A stretch of 64,000 nt of DNA from Scilla litardierei (lineage: Eukaryota; Streptophyta; Magnoliopsida; Asparagales; Asparagaceae): assembly GCA_030789695.1 (NCBI GenBank), contig CM061136.1, forward strand, positions 137,280,448 to 137,344,447, read 5' to 3'. The notes beneath the pieces are model-generated. The model worked only from the letters and a program-made list of their open reading frames with translations. It was not told the DNA's origin and searched no databases. Numbering within the stretch: the stretch's first letter is position 1; every line of letters begins with the position of its first letter. This document shows, in pieces, positions 21,591 to 33,400 of the stretch. A program made the translations under genes and the position numbers.

Positions 21591-22364
21591 CTAATTCAGA
21601 GGGAAATAAGCATCCAGCCATGGATTGTTGTGACCGCCGCCATTATGTTCCAAATAAGCAGCGTATCCCACATCCCCTCCCCCTGTAGCTGCAGCCATGC
21701 TGCCGCTGGCATTAGCAGCAGCCGGTGGGTTCATGATATCTGTGAACCACTCTTGTCTCTGCAGCTCCTCCATGGCCACCTCCATTGGGCTCTTCTCCTT
21801 CAACCGGCCCCCTACCGGCCCGTCTTCGGCCTTCACCGCCGCCACCACCTCCTCCTTAACCACCCCCTTCCCGGCATTCTTCACGGCGTGATCCCCTTTA
21901 ACCCCATCGATCCTCTTCTTGACCTCGTTCAGCTTCATCTCGACCAGCCAAGCGAGGCTGGTCACCTCCTCGATGCCGGCCCCATCGAGCCCCTTCCCCA
22001 TCAGCCCCTGATACATCATCGCCGTCGTCTCCAGCTCCCTGTTCTCCCTGTCCTGCTTCCTCAGCTGCTCCTGCAGCTTCCCTATCCTCTGCCGCATGAA
22101 CCCCTCCTGGTTCATCATCTTCTTGCTCTGCTCCATCTCCGGCATCCTCTTCAGCTTCGCCACCACCCTCACCGCCTCCGGCACCGACGGCCACACCTCC
22201 GGCGCCGCCTCGTTCTGCCCGTACACTATCAGGCACGCCCTGATGTCGCACAGCGTGCTCAGCTCGCTCACCTTCTTCATCAGCCCCTTCCTCCTCTTCT
22301 TGAACGTGGCCCGCCGCGCCGCGTCGTTGGCGATCCACTCCAGCTTCACCTTCTTCCTCGCCAT
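21591..22364 (-). CDS. Type I M-gamma MADS-box transcription factor (AGL80-like)
   Basis: A complete single-exon frame, the only intact host-type gene in the window. The MADS domain starts at residue 1 with MARKKVKLEW and includes TFKKRRKGLMKKVSELSTLC. The M-gamma signature follows (EVWPS, RMPEMEQSKKM, then a Gln/Arg-rich coiled coil LRKQDREN). The C-terminus is Gly/Ala/Asn-rich and ends LDAYFPLN. An in-frame ATG six codons upstream (22380-22382) was not chosen. The TATA box at 22401-22408 predicts transcription starting near 22377, downstream of that ATG, and family members begin at MxRKKV. M-gamma proteins act in central cell and endosperm, usually as heterodimers with M-alpha partners; that role here is inferred from family. 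It is GC-rich compared with its AT-rich flanks. Confidence 0.9.
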   Translation of the reverse strand: MARKKVKLEWIANDAARRATFKKRRKGLMKKVSELSTLCDIRACLIVYGQNEAAPEVWPSVPEAVRVVAKLKRMPEMEQSKKMMNQEGFMRQRIGKLQEQLRKQDRENRELETTAMMYQGLMGKGLDGAGIEEVTSLAWLVEMKLNEVKKRIDGVKGDHAVKNAGKGVVKEEVVAAVKAEDGPVGGRLKEKSPMEVAMEELQRQEWFTDIMNPPAAANASGSMAAATGGGDVGYAAYLEHNGGGHNNPWLDAYFPLN

Positions 22365-22400
22365 TTCGATCCGAGTTGCCATTCTTGATGGGCGGGCACG

Positions 22401-22408
22401 TATTTATA
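22401..22408 (-). promoter_or_regulatory. TATA box of MADS-box gene
   Basis: The minus strand reads TATAAATA, inside CGTATAAATACG. It lies 37 bases upstream of the chosen start codon, leaving a very short 5' leader. Confidence 0.65.
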
Positions 22409-23639
22409 CGTGGAGAGTTTGGGGGGAAGGAGAGCGTTGGCGCCCTGCAGGATACATGGGAGGATTTGGTGGCAAAATTTGTTAAGGGTTTTAATGGCTT
22501 GATTCTCACATTTAGGTAACAAATCGTGTGCTCATTATTGCGGTAATAGCACAAATCATCCAATAAAGCCAGGATATGCATCTTTCCCCAAATGGCAACT
22601 GACATCAAGAAAAGGATTTGAACCCTGAAAACTACCATACATGTCACCATGGCTATCAACATTGAAATTTAAGGAGGATCTAATCTATTTCTCTTTGCAA
22701 CAATTAAGATAAATTTTTTTTTTGCCACCCAATTAAGGGAATTTGCAATAATCACTGTGCTACAAATGTTTGCTGGTGTCTCCTAGCATCAAACATTAAT
22801 GCTCTCTCAAGGTTTTGTTTTGCAGAGACAGCAAGCTGCTGCCATTAGAGCTTCCACATAAAGCATTTTCGAATCAATGCGAGGGACGGAGGCTAAGTAA
22901 TCAGGCAGAAGAACATACACGGGGATCGACTATATGGTTTTATAACTTAAAACAACCACAGAACAGCCAGGAATGGTCATAATCAATTTCAGCCAAAATT
23001 TTGGTAGAAAACGAAGTTACCAAAAATAGACAAGCTAAAGTTCATTTCAGAGAAGAACATTTGGAAAACCGAGACAAAGTGAATTCATGGTTCACAAAAG
23101 CTGCCTTGCTTCAACAAAAAACAAATAAAGCCGATGAATCCATGATCAAACCTTTCTTTCTACTACGGCATTGGTCCAGAGACTTGGAAACAGAAAGGAA
23201 AATTCGATTCATCTGCATGGTTCTGATAAATATCACCTAGAAAGTGAAGCAGCGATAACCAGAATGAACTCAGTATTTAGCCTGCTGCTTCGGCGAGATT
23301 CAAACACATGTAAGACTTGATATATTGGTCAACCCAAAGATTTCACCTCAATTTTTACGTGACTTTGTGGCTTTGAACTATATTGCATACTGCAAGTATT
23401 TGCTAATGTTTTTCCTTCCAGAAGAATATCTGAAGTCACACTCTAAGCCAAACAAGTAATCGGCAACCCGTTTGCCTGCTTGAGAAACACAAAAATCACT
23501 CTTCGCATGTTCTAAAAATAGAATCAAAGTTTACAAAAACCAAGGTTTCCCATTATTAGTTCCACACAAACGTAATTGGCATATCCGTAATTGATTTAAC
23601 ATAACATCATTCCCATTAAATATTTGATGTGATCTGCAA
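22409..23639. other. Intergenic between MADS gene and Tat element
   Basis: AT-rich, no supported gene or repeat family. A short plus-strand open frame at 23001-23240 has no recognisable features. The left edge of the Tat LTR may lie near the right end of this stretch. Confidence 0.5.
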
Positions 23640-24118
23640 GAGGAATTAGGATTGGTTTTTGGAGAAGATCTGGGAAAAGGTGAGATTCCACCTTATATTT
23701 CTCCTCTATAGCCCAGCCCGAGGACTCGCGTGTCGGCATCTCCGTGAGCCATACCGATCCCACCGAGCATCCTTCAGATCCGTGCTGACTTAGGCATGGT
23801 CCGAACCAAGGTCCGACCACCCTGACAAGATTTCTCGTCTGTTCAGGTCAAGCAGATCCAGCCGCGCCGAGGCTACCCTTCGGCGCCCAACTGGTCCGGA
23901 GTCAAACGCGCTCGCCCCCGAACCCGTTCATCTCAACCCTAACGGAGGCCGTCGCCTTGCCGAGGATCCTCTTCGGCACGCCAACGCTTGGACTTGCGCG
24001 CTCCTTGCCAAGCCGAACCGGCAGCGCCCGCTCCCTGGAGGTCATGTGCGCCCCGCGTGATCGCATTGACCTCCAGTTCTCCAGTCAACCAATCCGTGGT
24101 GAGAAAACACCCTGAAAC
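23640..24118 (+). repeat. Putative Tat 5' LTR, 3' portion
   Basis: GC-rich sequence ending in CTGAAACA two bases before a PBS-like site. The start of the LTR could not be fixed, since no matching 3' LTR is in view. Confidence 0.35.
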
Positions 24119-24121
24119 ATC

Positions 24122-24138
24122 TGGCACCGTCTGTGGGA
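24122..24138 (+). promoter_or_regulatory. Primer-binding site of Tat element
   Basis: TGGCACCGTCTGTGGGA differs by one base from the TGGCGCCGTCTGTGGGA commonly seen at this place in plant Tat-lineage elements. It lies just before the gag start. Confidence 0.6.
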
Positions 24139-24148
24139 GCGAACAAGC

Positions 24149-24304
24149 ACCCACGTCAAACAACCGCATCATCGAAATGGAATCCGCCTATAATGGAGTA
24201 GGACGCATGCTCCTAATCCATCTGGCACCCACGTCAAACAACCGCATCATCGAAATGGAATCCGCCTATAATGGAGTAGGACGCATGCTCCTAATCCATG
24301 AGGA
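24149..24304 (+). repeat. Exact 78-bp tandem duplication at gag start
   Basis: A 78-base unit starting ACCCACGTC at 24149 is repeated from 24227, ending around 24300. The copies look identical. Each contains an ATG (MESAYNG) and the length keeps the frame (26 codons), so gag carries two N-terminal repeats. Confidence 0.85.
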
Positions 24305-25282
24305 GGGCGACTACGTCCCGCCCGAAAACGGGCACAGCTACACCACCGAGGGCACCAGTGACTTACGCTCGGTGACCCAAGAACAACTCCGTCTCTTCAC
24401 CCAAGAGACAAACGCCCACTTCCAAACACTGGCAGCAACCATCCAACAACTCGCGGGCAACCCGCACCTCCCGGAGAGGGGCTTGGAGGCCATTCCCGTC
24501 CGACAGGAACATCGCCCCCCCACTGCGCTCGGCTATGGTCGCCGATCACGGCGACGAGGGCGCCAACTCGGAGCGACGGTTCACCATGCCGAACTTCGTC
24601 CCGGTGTGATCCATCACCCCCACTTCACTCCAAGATGAGGCAGACGGAAGGCCCGAATGGACCAGAGGAGATTCGACCACGGCCTTGTCCAGGTGACCAC
24701 ACACGGCGCAACGACGATCACCCAACCATCGGGCCATCGAGGGTCGGCAGGGTCGAAGCGGAAGCCCCCGTCAGAGGAGGCATAGAGGCCGGGAAGATTG
24801 CAACGAGAGGAGAAACGCTCGGGGACCAACGCATATCCACAGTCGAGATGGACGTCGAGCGGATTCCCCCCGAACCCCCGTCAACCCGCCGGGGCAGCCT
24901 AGTCATCGGATCGAAATGTCAGCAAGCCAGAGAGACCTGGGAGGCCCCAGGGACGACTGCTGCCCGTTAGCAAAGAGCATTACCGACGCACGGGTACCGT
25001 CCATGTTCAAGGTGCCGACCTTGGAGAAATACGACGGCACAGGGGACCCGGATGACCACGTGATGGACTATGAGAGAGTCATGGCGTTCTAGGGGGCCAA
25101 CGACGCGCTGCTCTGTCATGGCTTCTACTCTACCCTCTGGAAGTCCGTCAGGAGTTGGTACCACAGCCTCCCCAACCACTCCATCAGCAACTTTCAGGAC
25201 CTCTCCTAGAAATTCTGCAAGCAATTTATGGCCGTCCGACAAATAAAGCCGGACTCGGAGCTTCTGTTCAATGTGATACAGA

Positions 25283-27004
25283 TGTAGTGCCCTGTGAAGC
25301 TACTGCACATGTACTAGAGGGGGGTGAATAGTACTTTAAAATAATCAAGATAGTTATTCCTAATTATTGTGCAAGAAACAAACGACAATGCGGAATAAAC
25401 AACAATCAACAAGAATTAACAAACGCAAACAAAGCATGTAACGGGTTCGGATCCACCCAAGTCTCCCCGAATTGTTCCCGTTGATCCTACGTCCCAACCA
25501 CCCGGATCCCCTCCGGATACTTGAGTTAGAAACCCTAACTTAAGATTTAGCACTATGAAATTCTTGTGAAAAACCTTCACAAGATCAAATCATACAAATG
25601 ACATGTGACTCCCACAAACCGGGATCACACCCTCTCTCACAACCGAGAGACAATCTTAAATATCAAATACGATAAAATAAAGAAACACTTACCACAAAAT
25701 CCTATGCCTTGAGTATACTTACCAAATTAGGGCAAAGATGGATTTTGAGGAAGAAGAAGGCACCAAACCCTAGCTCCAAGATATTGACCAGCAATGGAGT
25801 CCTAGGTGGATGTTGGTGACCTTGGATCAAGCTCCTTGGCTTGGAAGGCTCACAATCAATGAATCTCTCTTTTGAAATAAGAGTGAGAGAGAGATTCTAG
25901 TGAGGAAGAGAGAGCTTAGGAATTGAGTTTAATGGCTCCTCTTTGATTCTCAAATATCTCAAATAATCAGCCTTGGATCCTATGAAAGATCCCCTCCAAG
26001 TATATATAGGATGGAGGAAAGAGAGAGGCAAAAACGTTTCAATTAATGCTCCAACAGCTCTATTCTGAAGCAGACTAGTCGGTCTAAGAAGGATCACTGA
26101 CCGACTAGATTTGTAACTAATCGGTCGGTGATTCTTCATGAACCGACTAACAGCTCGACAACCAAAAGAGTGATTTCCAGGCAATATGAACTAGTCGGTC
26201 TAAGAAGACTTGCCAACCGACTAGATCATCATCTAGTCGGTCGGTGAGTGTTCTTTGACCGACTAAGAGAGAAAAGCAATAGGCTGGAAACAAAGACAGC
26301 TAGTCGGTTTAAGAACAACTTCCAACCGACTAGTTTCTCAACTAGTCGGTCGGTCGTTGAGCTTTGACCGACTAACTGTAAACAGTAGCTCAGGCTGAAT
26401 TCAGGCAATGATAACTAGTCGGTCTAAGAAGGATTCCTAACCGACTAGATCGTCATCTAGTCGGTCGGTGACTCTTCTTTGACCGACTAATTGATCAACA
26501 TGGAATGAGCTGAAATGAGCAAGGCATTCTAGTAGGTTCAAGAGGAATTGCCGACCGACTAGATCGTCATCTAATCGGTTGGTTCTTCTGCTTGAACCAA
26601 CTAACATGCACTAGAAGCCGAGGGAAGAAGCGATAGGCTTCGGAAAAGTTTCTAATGGCTTCTATGATCATCCTAGCTATAAGATATGAGCGAAATGAAG
26701 ATATTTATGTAAGTCCTACTCAAGGCTTAACATTCTAATCTATGAAGCTAGAAGACAATAAATAATACATGACGAACCGTCTTCGAAGCTTCAATCTTCA
26801 TTCTTCTTGACTTCAATATTACTCCTTGAACTTCAACGAAGCTTCAGGCACACGATCACACGTATTGAGAAGTCTTGAGACGTCGCTTTTGATATATGTA
26901 TTCTTTTGGCGATGATCTCCATAAATGCGCTCACAAACAGTTAGTATACGATATTTATGTTTGCTCATCATCCAAAACCGAATCCAGGGAATCAATACTC
27001 AACA
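25283..27004 (-). mobile_element. Solo LTR, type 1 (1722 bp) with target duplication
   Basis: Flanked by the exact 5-bp repeat acaga (25278-25282 and 27005-27009), with ends TGTAGTG and CTCAACA. No coding or PBS is inside, and gag sequence resumes directly after it, so it is most simply a solo LTR. Minus-strand orientation is suggested by TGTTGAG...CTACA ends and a TATA box (CCTATATATA, 26001-26010) downstream of the hairpin array. A relative begins at 40190. Confidence 0.8.
26075..26610. repeat. About 115-bp tandem hairpin units (CTAGTCGGTC)
   Basis: Five imperfect units begin near 26075, 26191, 26300, 26415 and 26529. Each holds two inverted repeats, CTAGTCGGTC with GACCGACTAG, the first separated by about 14 bases. 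The array sits about 65 bases upstream of the minus-strand TATA box of this LTR. Confidence 0.75.
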
Positions 27005-27805
27005 ACAGAGGCCGGGCGAATCCCTAAGGAGCTACATGCGACGCTTCAACTCGAGAGGCTGAATGTGGAGAGTTTCCCCGAGATGGTCGTAAAAACGGCC
27101 CTGAAGAAAGGGCTCTGACGCAGGGTCCTAAAGAAGTCGCTGCACAATGAACCCGCAAGGGACCTCGCTGATGTAATAGCCCGGACGGAGCGTTACATGC
27201 TGACGGAAGAGGTGTTGGTAGCGGAGGAAGGAGGTCTCCCCACAGGAGCCAAGCGGGGCTCCAAACGGGACGAAAGCAATCGCTTTGAGCCGGAAGACCA
27301 CAAGCGGGAGAAGAAGGCAAGGGGAAAGCAGCGCAAGGAGGAAGCGCGACGCCCCAGGTTGAATGCTACTCAAGACGTCATCCTGACGCAGGCTCAGAAA
27401 GAGGGCCACATCGACAAGCTGCCCTCGAGGATGAATGGTGGCAGAAGGCATGAGGAGAAATACTGTTGGTACCACAAAGACAACGGCCACGACACCGACG
27501 AATGCTGGCACCTGAAGAAAAACATAGACAAGTTGATCAGTCGCGGGCACCTGAAGAACTTTGTCGACGACCCAAAGACAACCCCAGAGAGGGGACGTCC
27601 AAACATATGGACAAAGAAAAAAAGGTGAACGTTGTTCAGACTGCTTTGCGTGTTATCGAGTGAGAAGACGGGACAATCAGCCGCAGTTCCCCCCAGGCGA
27701 GACTAGCCCGCCATTATCTTCCCTGCTTTTCTCCTTTCAAATGTATTCCCGGTTCTGAGAATGAAATGCAAGTTTGCACTCAAGCAATCGTGTTTCTTCC
27801 CGCAC

Positions 27806-28225
27806 CGGACCTCACGGTCGACCATAAGGCTGGGGCAACTCTCCCAGCAGGCCGATCACAACGGGCGCCCGTAAGGCTGGGGGCAACTCCCCCAGCAGGC
27901 CGTTCACAACGATCAACCGTAAGGCTAGGGGAAACTCCCCCAGCAGGCCGATCACAAAGATCGCCCGTAAGGCTGGGGGCAACTCCCCCAACAGACCGAT
28001 CGCTCCGATCGACCGAAAGGCTGGGGAAACTCCCCCAGTAGGCCGATCACAACGATCGACCGTAAGGCTGGAGGCAACTTCCCTAGCGGGCCGATCGCTC
28101 CGATCGATCGTAAGGCTGGGGATAACCCCCAGCAGGCCGATCACAACGATCGCCTGTAAGGCTGGGGGCAACTCCCCCAGCAGGCTGATCGCTCTAATCG
28201 ATCGTAAGGCTGGGACAACTCTCCC
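27806..28225 (+). repeat. 48-bp tandem repeats, left block
   Basis: About nine units of 48 bp (spacing 47-49), e.g. CAGGCCGATC at 27846, 27894, 27942 and 28133. Each unit includes a stem-loop, GCTGGGGG/CCCCCAGC with loop CAACT in the best copies. As 48 is divisible by 3 both strands stay open for long runs, but no conserved protein is indicated. Split from the right block (35830-36290) by the copia insertion. Confidence 0.85.
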
Positions 28226-30473
28226 ATCAATCCCATGTCGCCGAGCCAACCACGCGCGAAAGAAAGTTTCACGCGAGTGAAACCTTCGTCAAGATTTCGG
28301 ATCAGAATCCGAACTCCGTTGTGGCTTTGCTAGAGCCCTCAAGAGTAAGGCAGAAATATTAGGGAGATAGAGAAATATTTAATTTAAGCCTAGATCTGAG
28401 CGTGCTCCAACATTTACGAGAGCCGCTCAGATCTAGATCTTGGAACGAGTTTTGAGGAGGAGAGCAGACCCCTATTTATATAGGCGGCTGCCTGCTCCCC
28501 TTTACTCAAAATCCGATGTGGGACTAATTTTAGAATTAATCAAATTCAATTTAGTTTGCCTTTCACAAAGTGCAAACTTCCGTGAAATTTAACTCACTCA
28601 CCGTCGAGCTTCATGATTGATACAACCTATCAATTCAAAGGGTGTTCAACGATGAACGCATAGGAAAAAATCGTTCGTCAATCGGAGTTTGTTTGACCCT
28701 CCAATTGATCGTCCAAAGATCAGCCCAAACATTGTATTTCGCAAATACAGGCAGCCGTCAAAGAGAAAACGCACCTAGGGTTCGTAACCCTAGGTGTGGG
28801 GCCCACACAGGGCCCCACGCGTCAGATTCGCACGCGCTGCCCAAGCGGCGCATGCCTGGCACGCGCCCGCAGGCGCGTGCCTTGCACGCGACAGGCAGGG
28901 CGCGTGGCGCCCTGCGGGTGCCACACATGGCCAGGCACCCCCAAAAATGGGGTGCCTGTTGCTTCTCTCGAAAAGAACACCCGGACCAAAAGGCCGGGCC
29001 TCATGGTGGGCCCCCTTTATCCCTTTTTGATTTAATCAGCCCTTTGGGCTGATGTCAACATGGGCTTTGGGGTTTCTATTAGGGCTTCTATTTAAATACT
29101 TTAAATAGACTTATTGGGTTTGTTTGAACTCCGTTTTCGACGCGTTTTGAACCTGCGTTTAGACCGGGATGATCCCGTCATACAGGTAACTTTTTCTTGC
29201 GTTTATATCATTAAATATTGTCTTAAACTATTTAAAACACATTAATCTATTTTGCATCAAATGCAAAATAGTCTATATCTAGGCTTAAATTATCATTTGC
29301 ATCAAATACAAATGATCCGAGGGCACATCCCTCTACATCTCCCACTTGCACTCAGGATCATTTATCCCGAATGCAGGAGATCATTGCAAACATCTTTTGC
29401 AATATTTTATCCCTTGCGTCAAATGCAAATTATTCTCCCTAACTAATTTCTACCTATTACTAGACGAAAGTCGCACTCTGTGTGAGACCCTACAGCCTGA
29501 CCCTTACAACAGGTTGGGCGCAAAGCCCTATACGGCAGTGACCACGAGTAGTGGTTGCCGTCCCTGCTTCAGGAATCATCATTATGTGGTTGACTCATTG
29601 ACATGAGTATTGTCGGGATCACCCTGACTGTTTCCACGATGAATTCCGCAGTTATAGTCTCTTTGTCTAAACTATGTCGTATAGATCAAGTCTAGGGTAC
29701 GGTCAAACTGTCAACCCCAATAACTTGACCCCGGTTAGTTTCTATCGATCTTTAGTCAAATAACGTTGGACTTCTTCCAACATACTCTGGCCAGAGATTT
29801 TACTAAAGACCGAACTAACTCTACGACACTAACTCCCATTGACCGGGAGAGACGAATCCTCTCTTGGTCATTACTCTCCTCGTACGCTTCAAGTGACATC
29901 CAATCAAAGACCTTTCAACAGGCCTAGCCTCGAAGTTAGGTCAGTGATTTAAGTGGCACCGTTCACGCACAGGTTCATAAAATGACCTCAAGTCAAAAGA
30001 CCAACTAGCCTATCATCACTAAGAGTTATCATTGACAGATTGGTCAATGTAACCATATGATAACTCTTGTGGATCGTTCAGTGAACTCATTCTCTAATGA
30101 GCACCTATGTCTCATCTCCGACTTTGCCAAGTCGAACGATCATGAGATCATCGCCACCGCTTAACGGTGAAGACTAAGACACAATGGTCTATCCAATGTT
30201 TCGATATCCTTGTCTCGAAACATCTACGACCACGAACCCTTTTAGACTTATGCTACAGACGGTCAAACATTTCTCCATGATCGAGATACTCATCTCGATA
30301 CCTGTTTGACCTTGCATAAAGTCTCAGGACTTTACCTAAGTTGATATCTAATGTTAACTACATTGCAATATAACTTAGATAAATTATTACCAAACAGCTT
30401 ACTGTTATTTCGAACAAGATGTTTGTGCTATTCACACAGAGATAAATAGCCTCGAGGGTATCATCTCTCAACA
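28226..30473 (-). repeat. Copia 3' LTR, outer end missing
   Basis: Starts on the minus strand with TGTTGAGAGATGATACC at 30473, matching the start of the plus-strand copia LTR at 49473. It should end with about 360 bases like 34302-34661, but instead joins Tat repeat sequence at 28226-28230 through the shared bases ATCA. A TATA box CTATATAAATAGG lies near 28471-28484. Open frames here (e.g. 28642-29052) recur in the other LTR and are not genes. Confidence 0.8.
28858..28881. repeat. Perfect hairpin in copia LTR (left copy)
   Basis: Arms GGCACGCGCC and GGCGCGTGCC with loop CGCA. The equivalent place in the other LTR has a different but equally perfect hairpin (35284-35308). Confidence 0.75.
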
Positions 30474-33400
30474 TCTCACACTTGTATGTAGGCCCATTTA
30501 TCTCGGTATCTAATACCGTTTTACACATAAGTTTTCCTGACTTCATGTGGTAGAGCCTTCGTGAGTGGATCTGCTAAAACCGTCTATACTATAGACTTAA
30601 GGGGTTTCTATGTTCATGTTAGACCAACCATTTGAATCTCATTCAAATAATTCACTTGGTCTTTCGGAATCCATAATATTTATATTTCCCTTGGATCATA
30701 TCCAGTTCATCGTACCTTACGATAATAATTTTTAAATTAGTTAATGGTCATAAATGGCTCATATCTATTTCTGATAAAGTATCAAACCTTTTGATTACTT
30801 TGTCAAAATATATGTTCCATTTCTTTGATGCCTCGCATGTAATTTATAAGCTCCCACTGACCTAGAAAATTTTCTGGCTAATTCATATAAGTTGGTCCGT
30901 CTAAATCATATTTAGAAAAACGAACTTATAAGTGAATGCTCCAATTTTCATGGTCAACTTAAGCGTTTTACATCGAGTTTGGTCCGAGTAGTTCTGTACA
31001 CATCTGTTGGTGGAAAACCGTTTCATTCTAATCCGTTTTATAGGATTTAGGCTGAAACACCGTTCTCGTCCAATATGATTGCACTTCACTATTTTCCTTC
31101 TGCACCAATCTTTCAACTTAAGGATTTACTTGCAGAAAGTGAGGAAACATTTTCCTTGGGCACGTAAACTAAATTCCAAAATTTATTTACGCCCATGGAC
31201 CAATTCTGATTGCATCAAGCTATAAACGGAGTTACTACTCCGTATTTCATCCTAGAAGTTGGCTAAGTCATCATCAGTTATGATGTCTAACTCGACTTTT
31301 CGTCTCACGAAATTCGAGTAATTATTCAACTTCATAATGATTGATTTTATGAATATCTTATTGATATGTCCTCATAGAACATTATCAAAACCTAGGCATT
31401 ACTATCTGGGACTTAACCCAGAGGGAGGACTTAACTCAGAGTCACTTGCTATGGATCGCACCAAGTCTAACTCAGTGTGACTCATAGTTTTAACACACGG
31501 ATGTGTTAACAGACTTGACATGAGAGAAAATCACATTTTCTTTTAATTACGCAAGATTTTATGTAGTTAAGTATTTGACCATTCGATCTAATCAAATCAG
31601 TTTAAATACTTTAGTCATTTCGTTCTTTATTTTATCAGACTTGTGTTTCATCAAGAACACGTGTCTTAATAAAATATACAAATAACTTATTTTGGTTAAT
31701 CTAGACTCGGGTACATCAGTATGTACGAGACTGAGTTCGACAACTCATTCTCCCGCTGTCTTACAGATGGGTTTCGGCCATTACATCTAAGAGGGTAAGA
31801 CTCACAAGTGTCCGCAGACTTCATAATACGAGAGGTCAAACCCCTCTTTATGTGACTTATGAAGCTTACTCTCTTGATACGGCCTAGTCTATTTTGCCAT
31901 ATAAGTTTGCTACTATCTTGTATAACTATATATTAACATTTAATATATATATATTATCGTTATACATATTACGTATTGCTTCAGAAGCAAATGTGACGAC
32001 ATTCGTCAAAAATGTGTTAACCTTTTGTATAACAATAATTACGAAATCGTGACATCAAAATATGTCACATTTTCGTTGCCTCCAACCTATGCCTTTACTA
32101 ATGATAAATTAAACTATTTAACTCGATTGACTTTTCGGAGTGCCTTCTTCCTTTTCTAAATCATATTTAGATATTAAATAACCCAACATAAATAAATAGC
32201 TATGCAAGCATCTCATGTATCCAAACGCCTGAGAGTTGCAATCTTGAGTGTAGCTCAAGAAGTTGCTTGTCTCAAGATCTGGTTGGGATACATAGTCTTG
32301 CACTGCTCATGCACTCGTATTTGACTCAAACGGTTTGATCAAATTCTCGAACTTTGCGGATCAAAATTGTTTGTCCATACAACATTGAGGGTAGCTCGAC
32401 AAGTTGTAAGGAGAAACATACTTCGAATATCCTATATGTTCAAGCTGCCTCATATAGAGACGAGTGACATGTAGTGTGAATTTATTTGTTGGACTCAGAA
32501 CTTAATGAAATCATATTTCTTAAGTCTGTTCTTTAGAAGGTCATTTTTATGTCAACGAGAATATAGTTTAATCCTATCAACTAGAATTTAACTTGATATT
32601 CAATTAATCAACCTATTTGACCAGTTAACTTATTCCATTAAAATATTATAAGTTGATTCCTTCCGTAAACATAGTCCTGCCCTAGTTTAGCATATGTTCA
32701 ATATTAAATATAGGTAGAATGGCTTTTATCTATCTATATCCTCCCACTATTTTTACGATCGTTTCAAAGCTTAATAACGAACGATTTAATCGAATTAAAA
32801 TTAATGGGTAAGAGGTCCAATCACCTTGAGCCTAACAACCTTGAGTGTAGCTCAACAAGTTGCTTGACTCTGCGATCAGAAGATGACTCTTCATCGATCA
32901 TATCGAATATGACTCTCTTATTCGGTTTTTGCCCCTAGCCATTTGTGATCATGAGTGTGCTCATCCAAATCACAATGTCTAGTCTAGTCGGACCCTTGGT
33001 TTCGTGTCTAGCCTGACTTGCTCCGGCGATCGGTGTATTCACGACACGTCGGTTTGGGTCACGTCTGAGACTACATCTTATGTATTTAAGGAGTTGGTTT
33101 CTACAGGGTTGCCATGTCACAGCTTGAGTGTAGTTCAACAACTGTAACACGGGTCCTATAGTTACTAACCCCTAAAACAAGGAGGGCTACGGCTAATCTT
33201 GAAAAAGATCATTAACGTATTTGACTTAGATATAGTCCATGGTGTCATACAATCATGATTCGCGATATTGCGGTCCAGCGGAACATAGCCAGGGAATTGA
33301 CCAAGCCAGGATCACTATCCCTAATGGGTGATCCAGTAAACTTAGCCAAGCACATTAACTGGATCATGGTCCATTAAATGAAGCTTGTCATTTTTATATG

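Larger units (their letters stand above)
24177..27660 (+). pseudogene. gag: Tat gag, interrupted by a solo LTR
   Basis: The start at 24177 (MESAYN) opens a frame to 24638; frameshifts then move it. Recognisable blocks are VPTLEKYDGTGDPDDHV around 25015 (the usual start of plant gag capsid) and WYHSLPNHSI near 25155. After the insertion at 25283-27004 come ERLNVESFPEMVVKTALKKGL near 27055 and the C-terminal zinc knuckle YCWYHKDNGHDTDECW with HLKKNID (about 27460-27530). In-frame stops and a frameshift near 27048 break it. A protease would follow 27660 but is not seen. Role when intact: particle formation and RNA packaging. Confidence 0.8.

Noticed and set aside
21630..22662. Long open frames antisense to or out of frame with the MADS gene
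   Set aside because: GC-rich coding sequence gives shadow frames; only the minus-strand MADS frame has recognisable domains.
27806..28225. Regular repeats as a CRISPR array
   Set aside because: The 48-bp units are contiguous with no unique spacers, and the genome is a plant.
27812..28249. 145-residue minus-strand repetitive protein (and a similar one at 35615-36148)
   Set aside because: It is a by-product of a 48-bp tandem repeat whose length is divisible by three; no start context or conserved domain supports translation.
28642..29052. 136-residue open frame with a near-copy at 35081-35464
   Set aside because: Both lie in the paired copia LTRs, so the shared sequence is LTR duplication and not a gene family; no known domain.
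30901..31116. Short minus-strand open frame as a copia gene
   Set aside because: No RT or integrase motif could be recognised in it; only the RNase H end near 30540-30590 is supportable.
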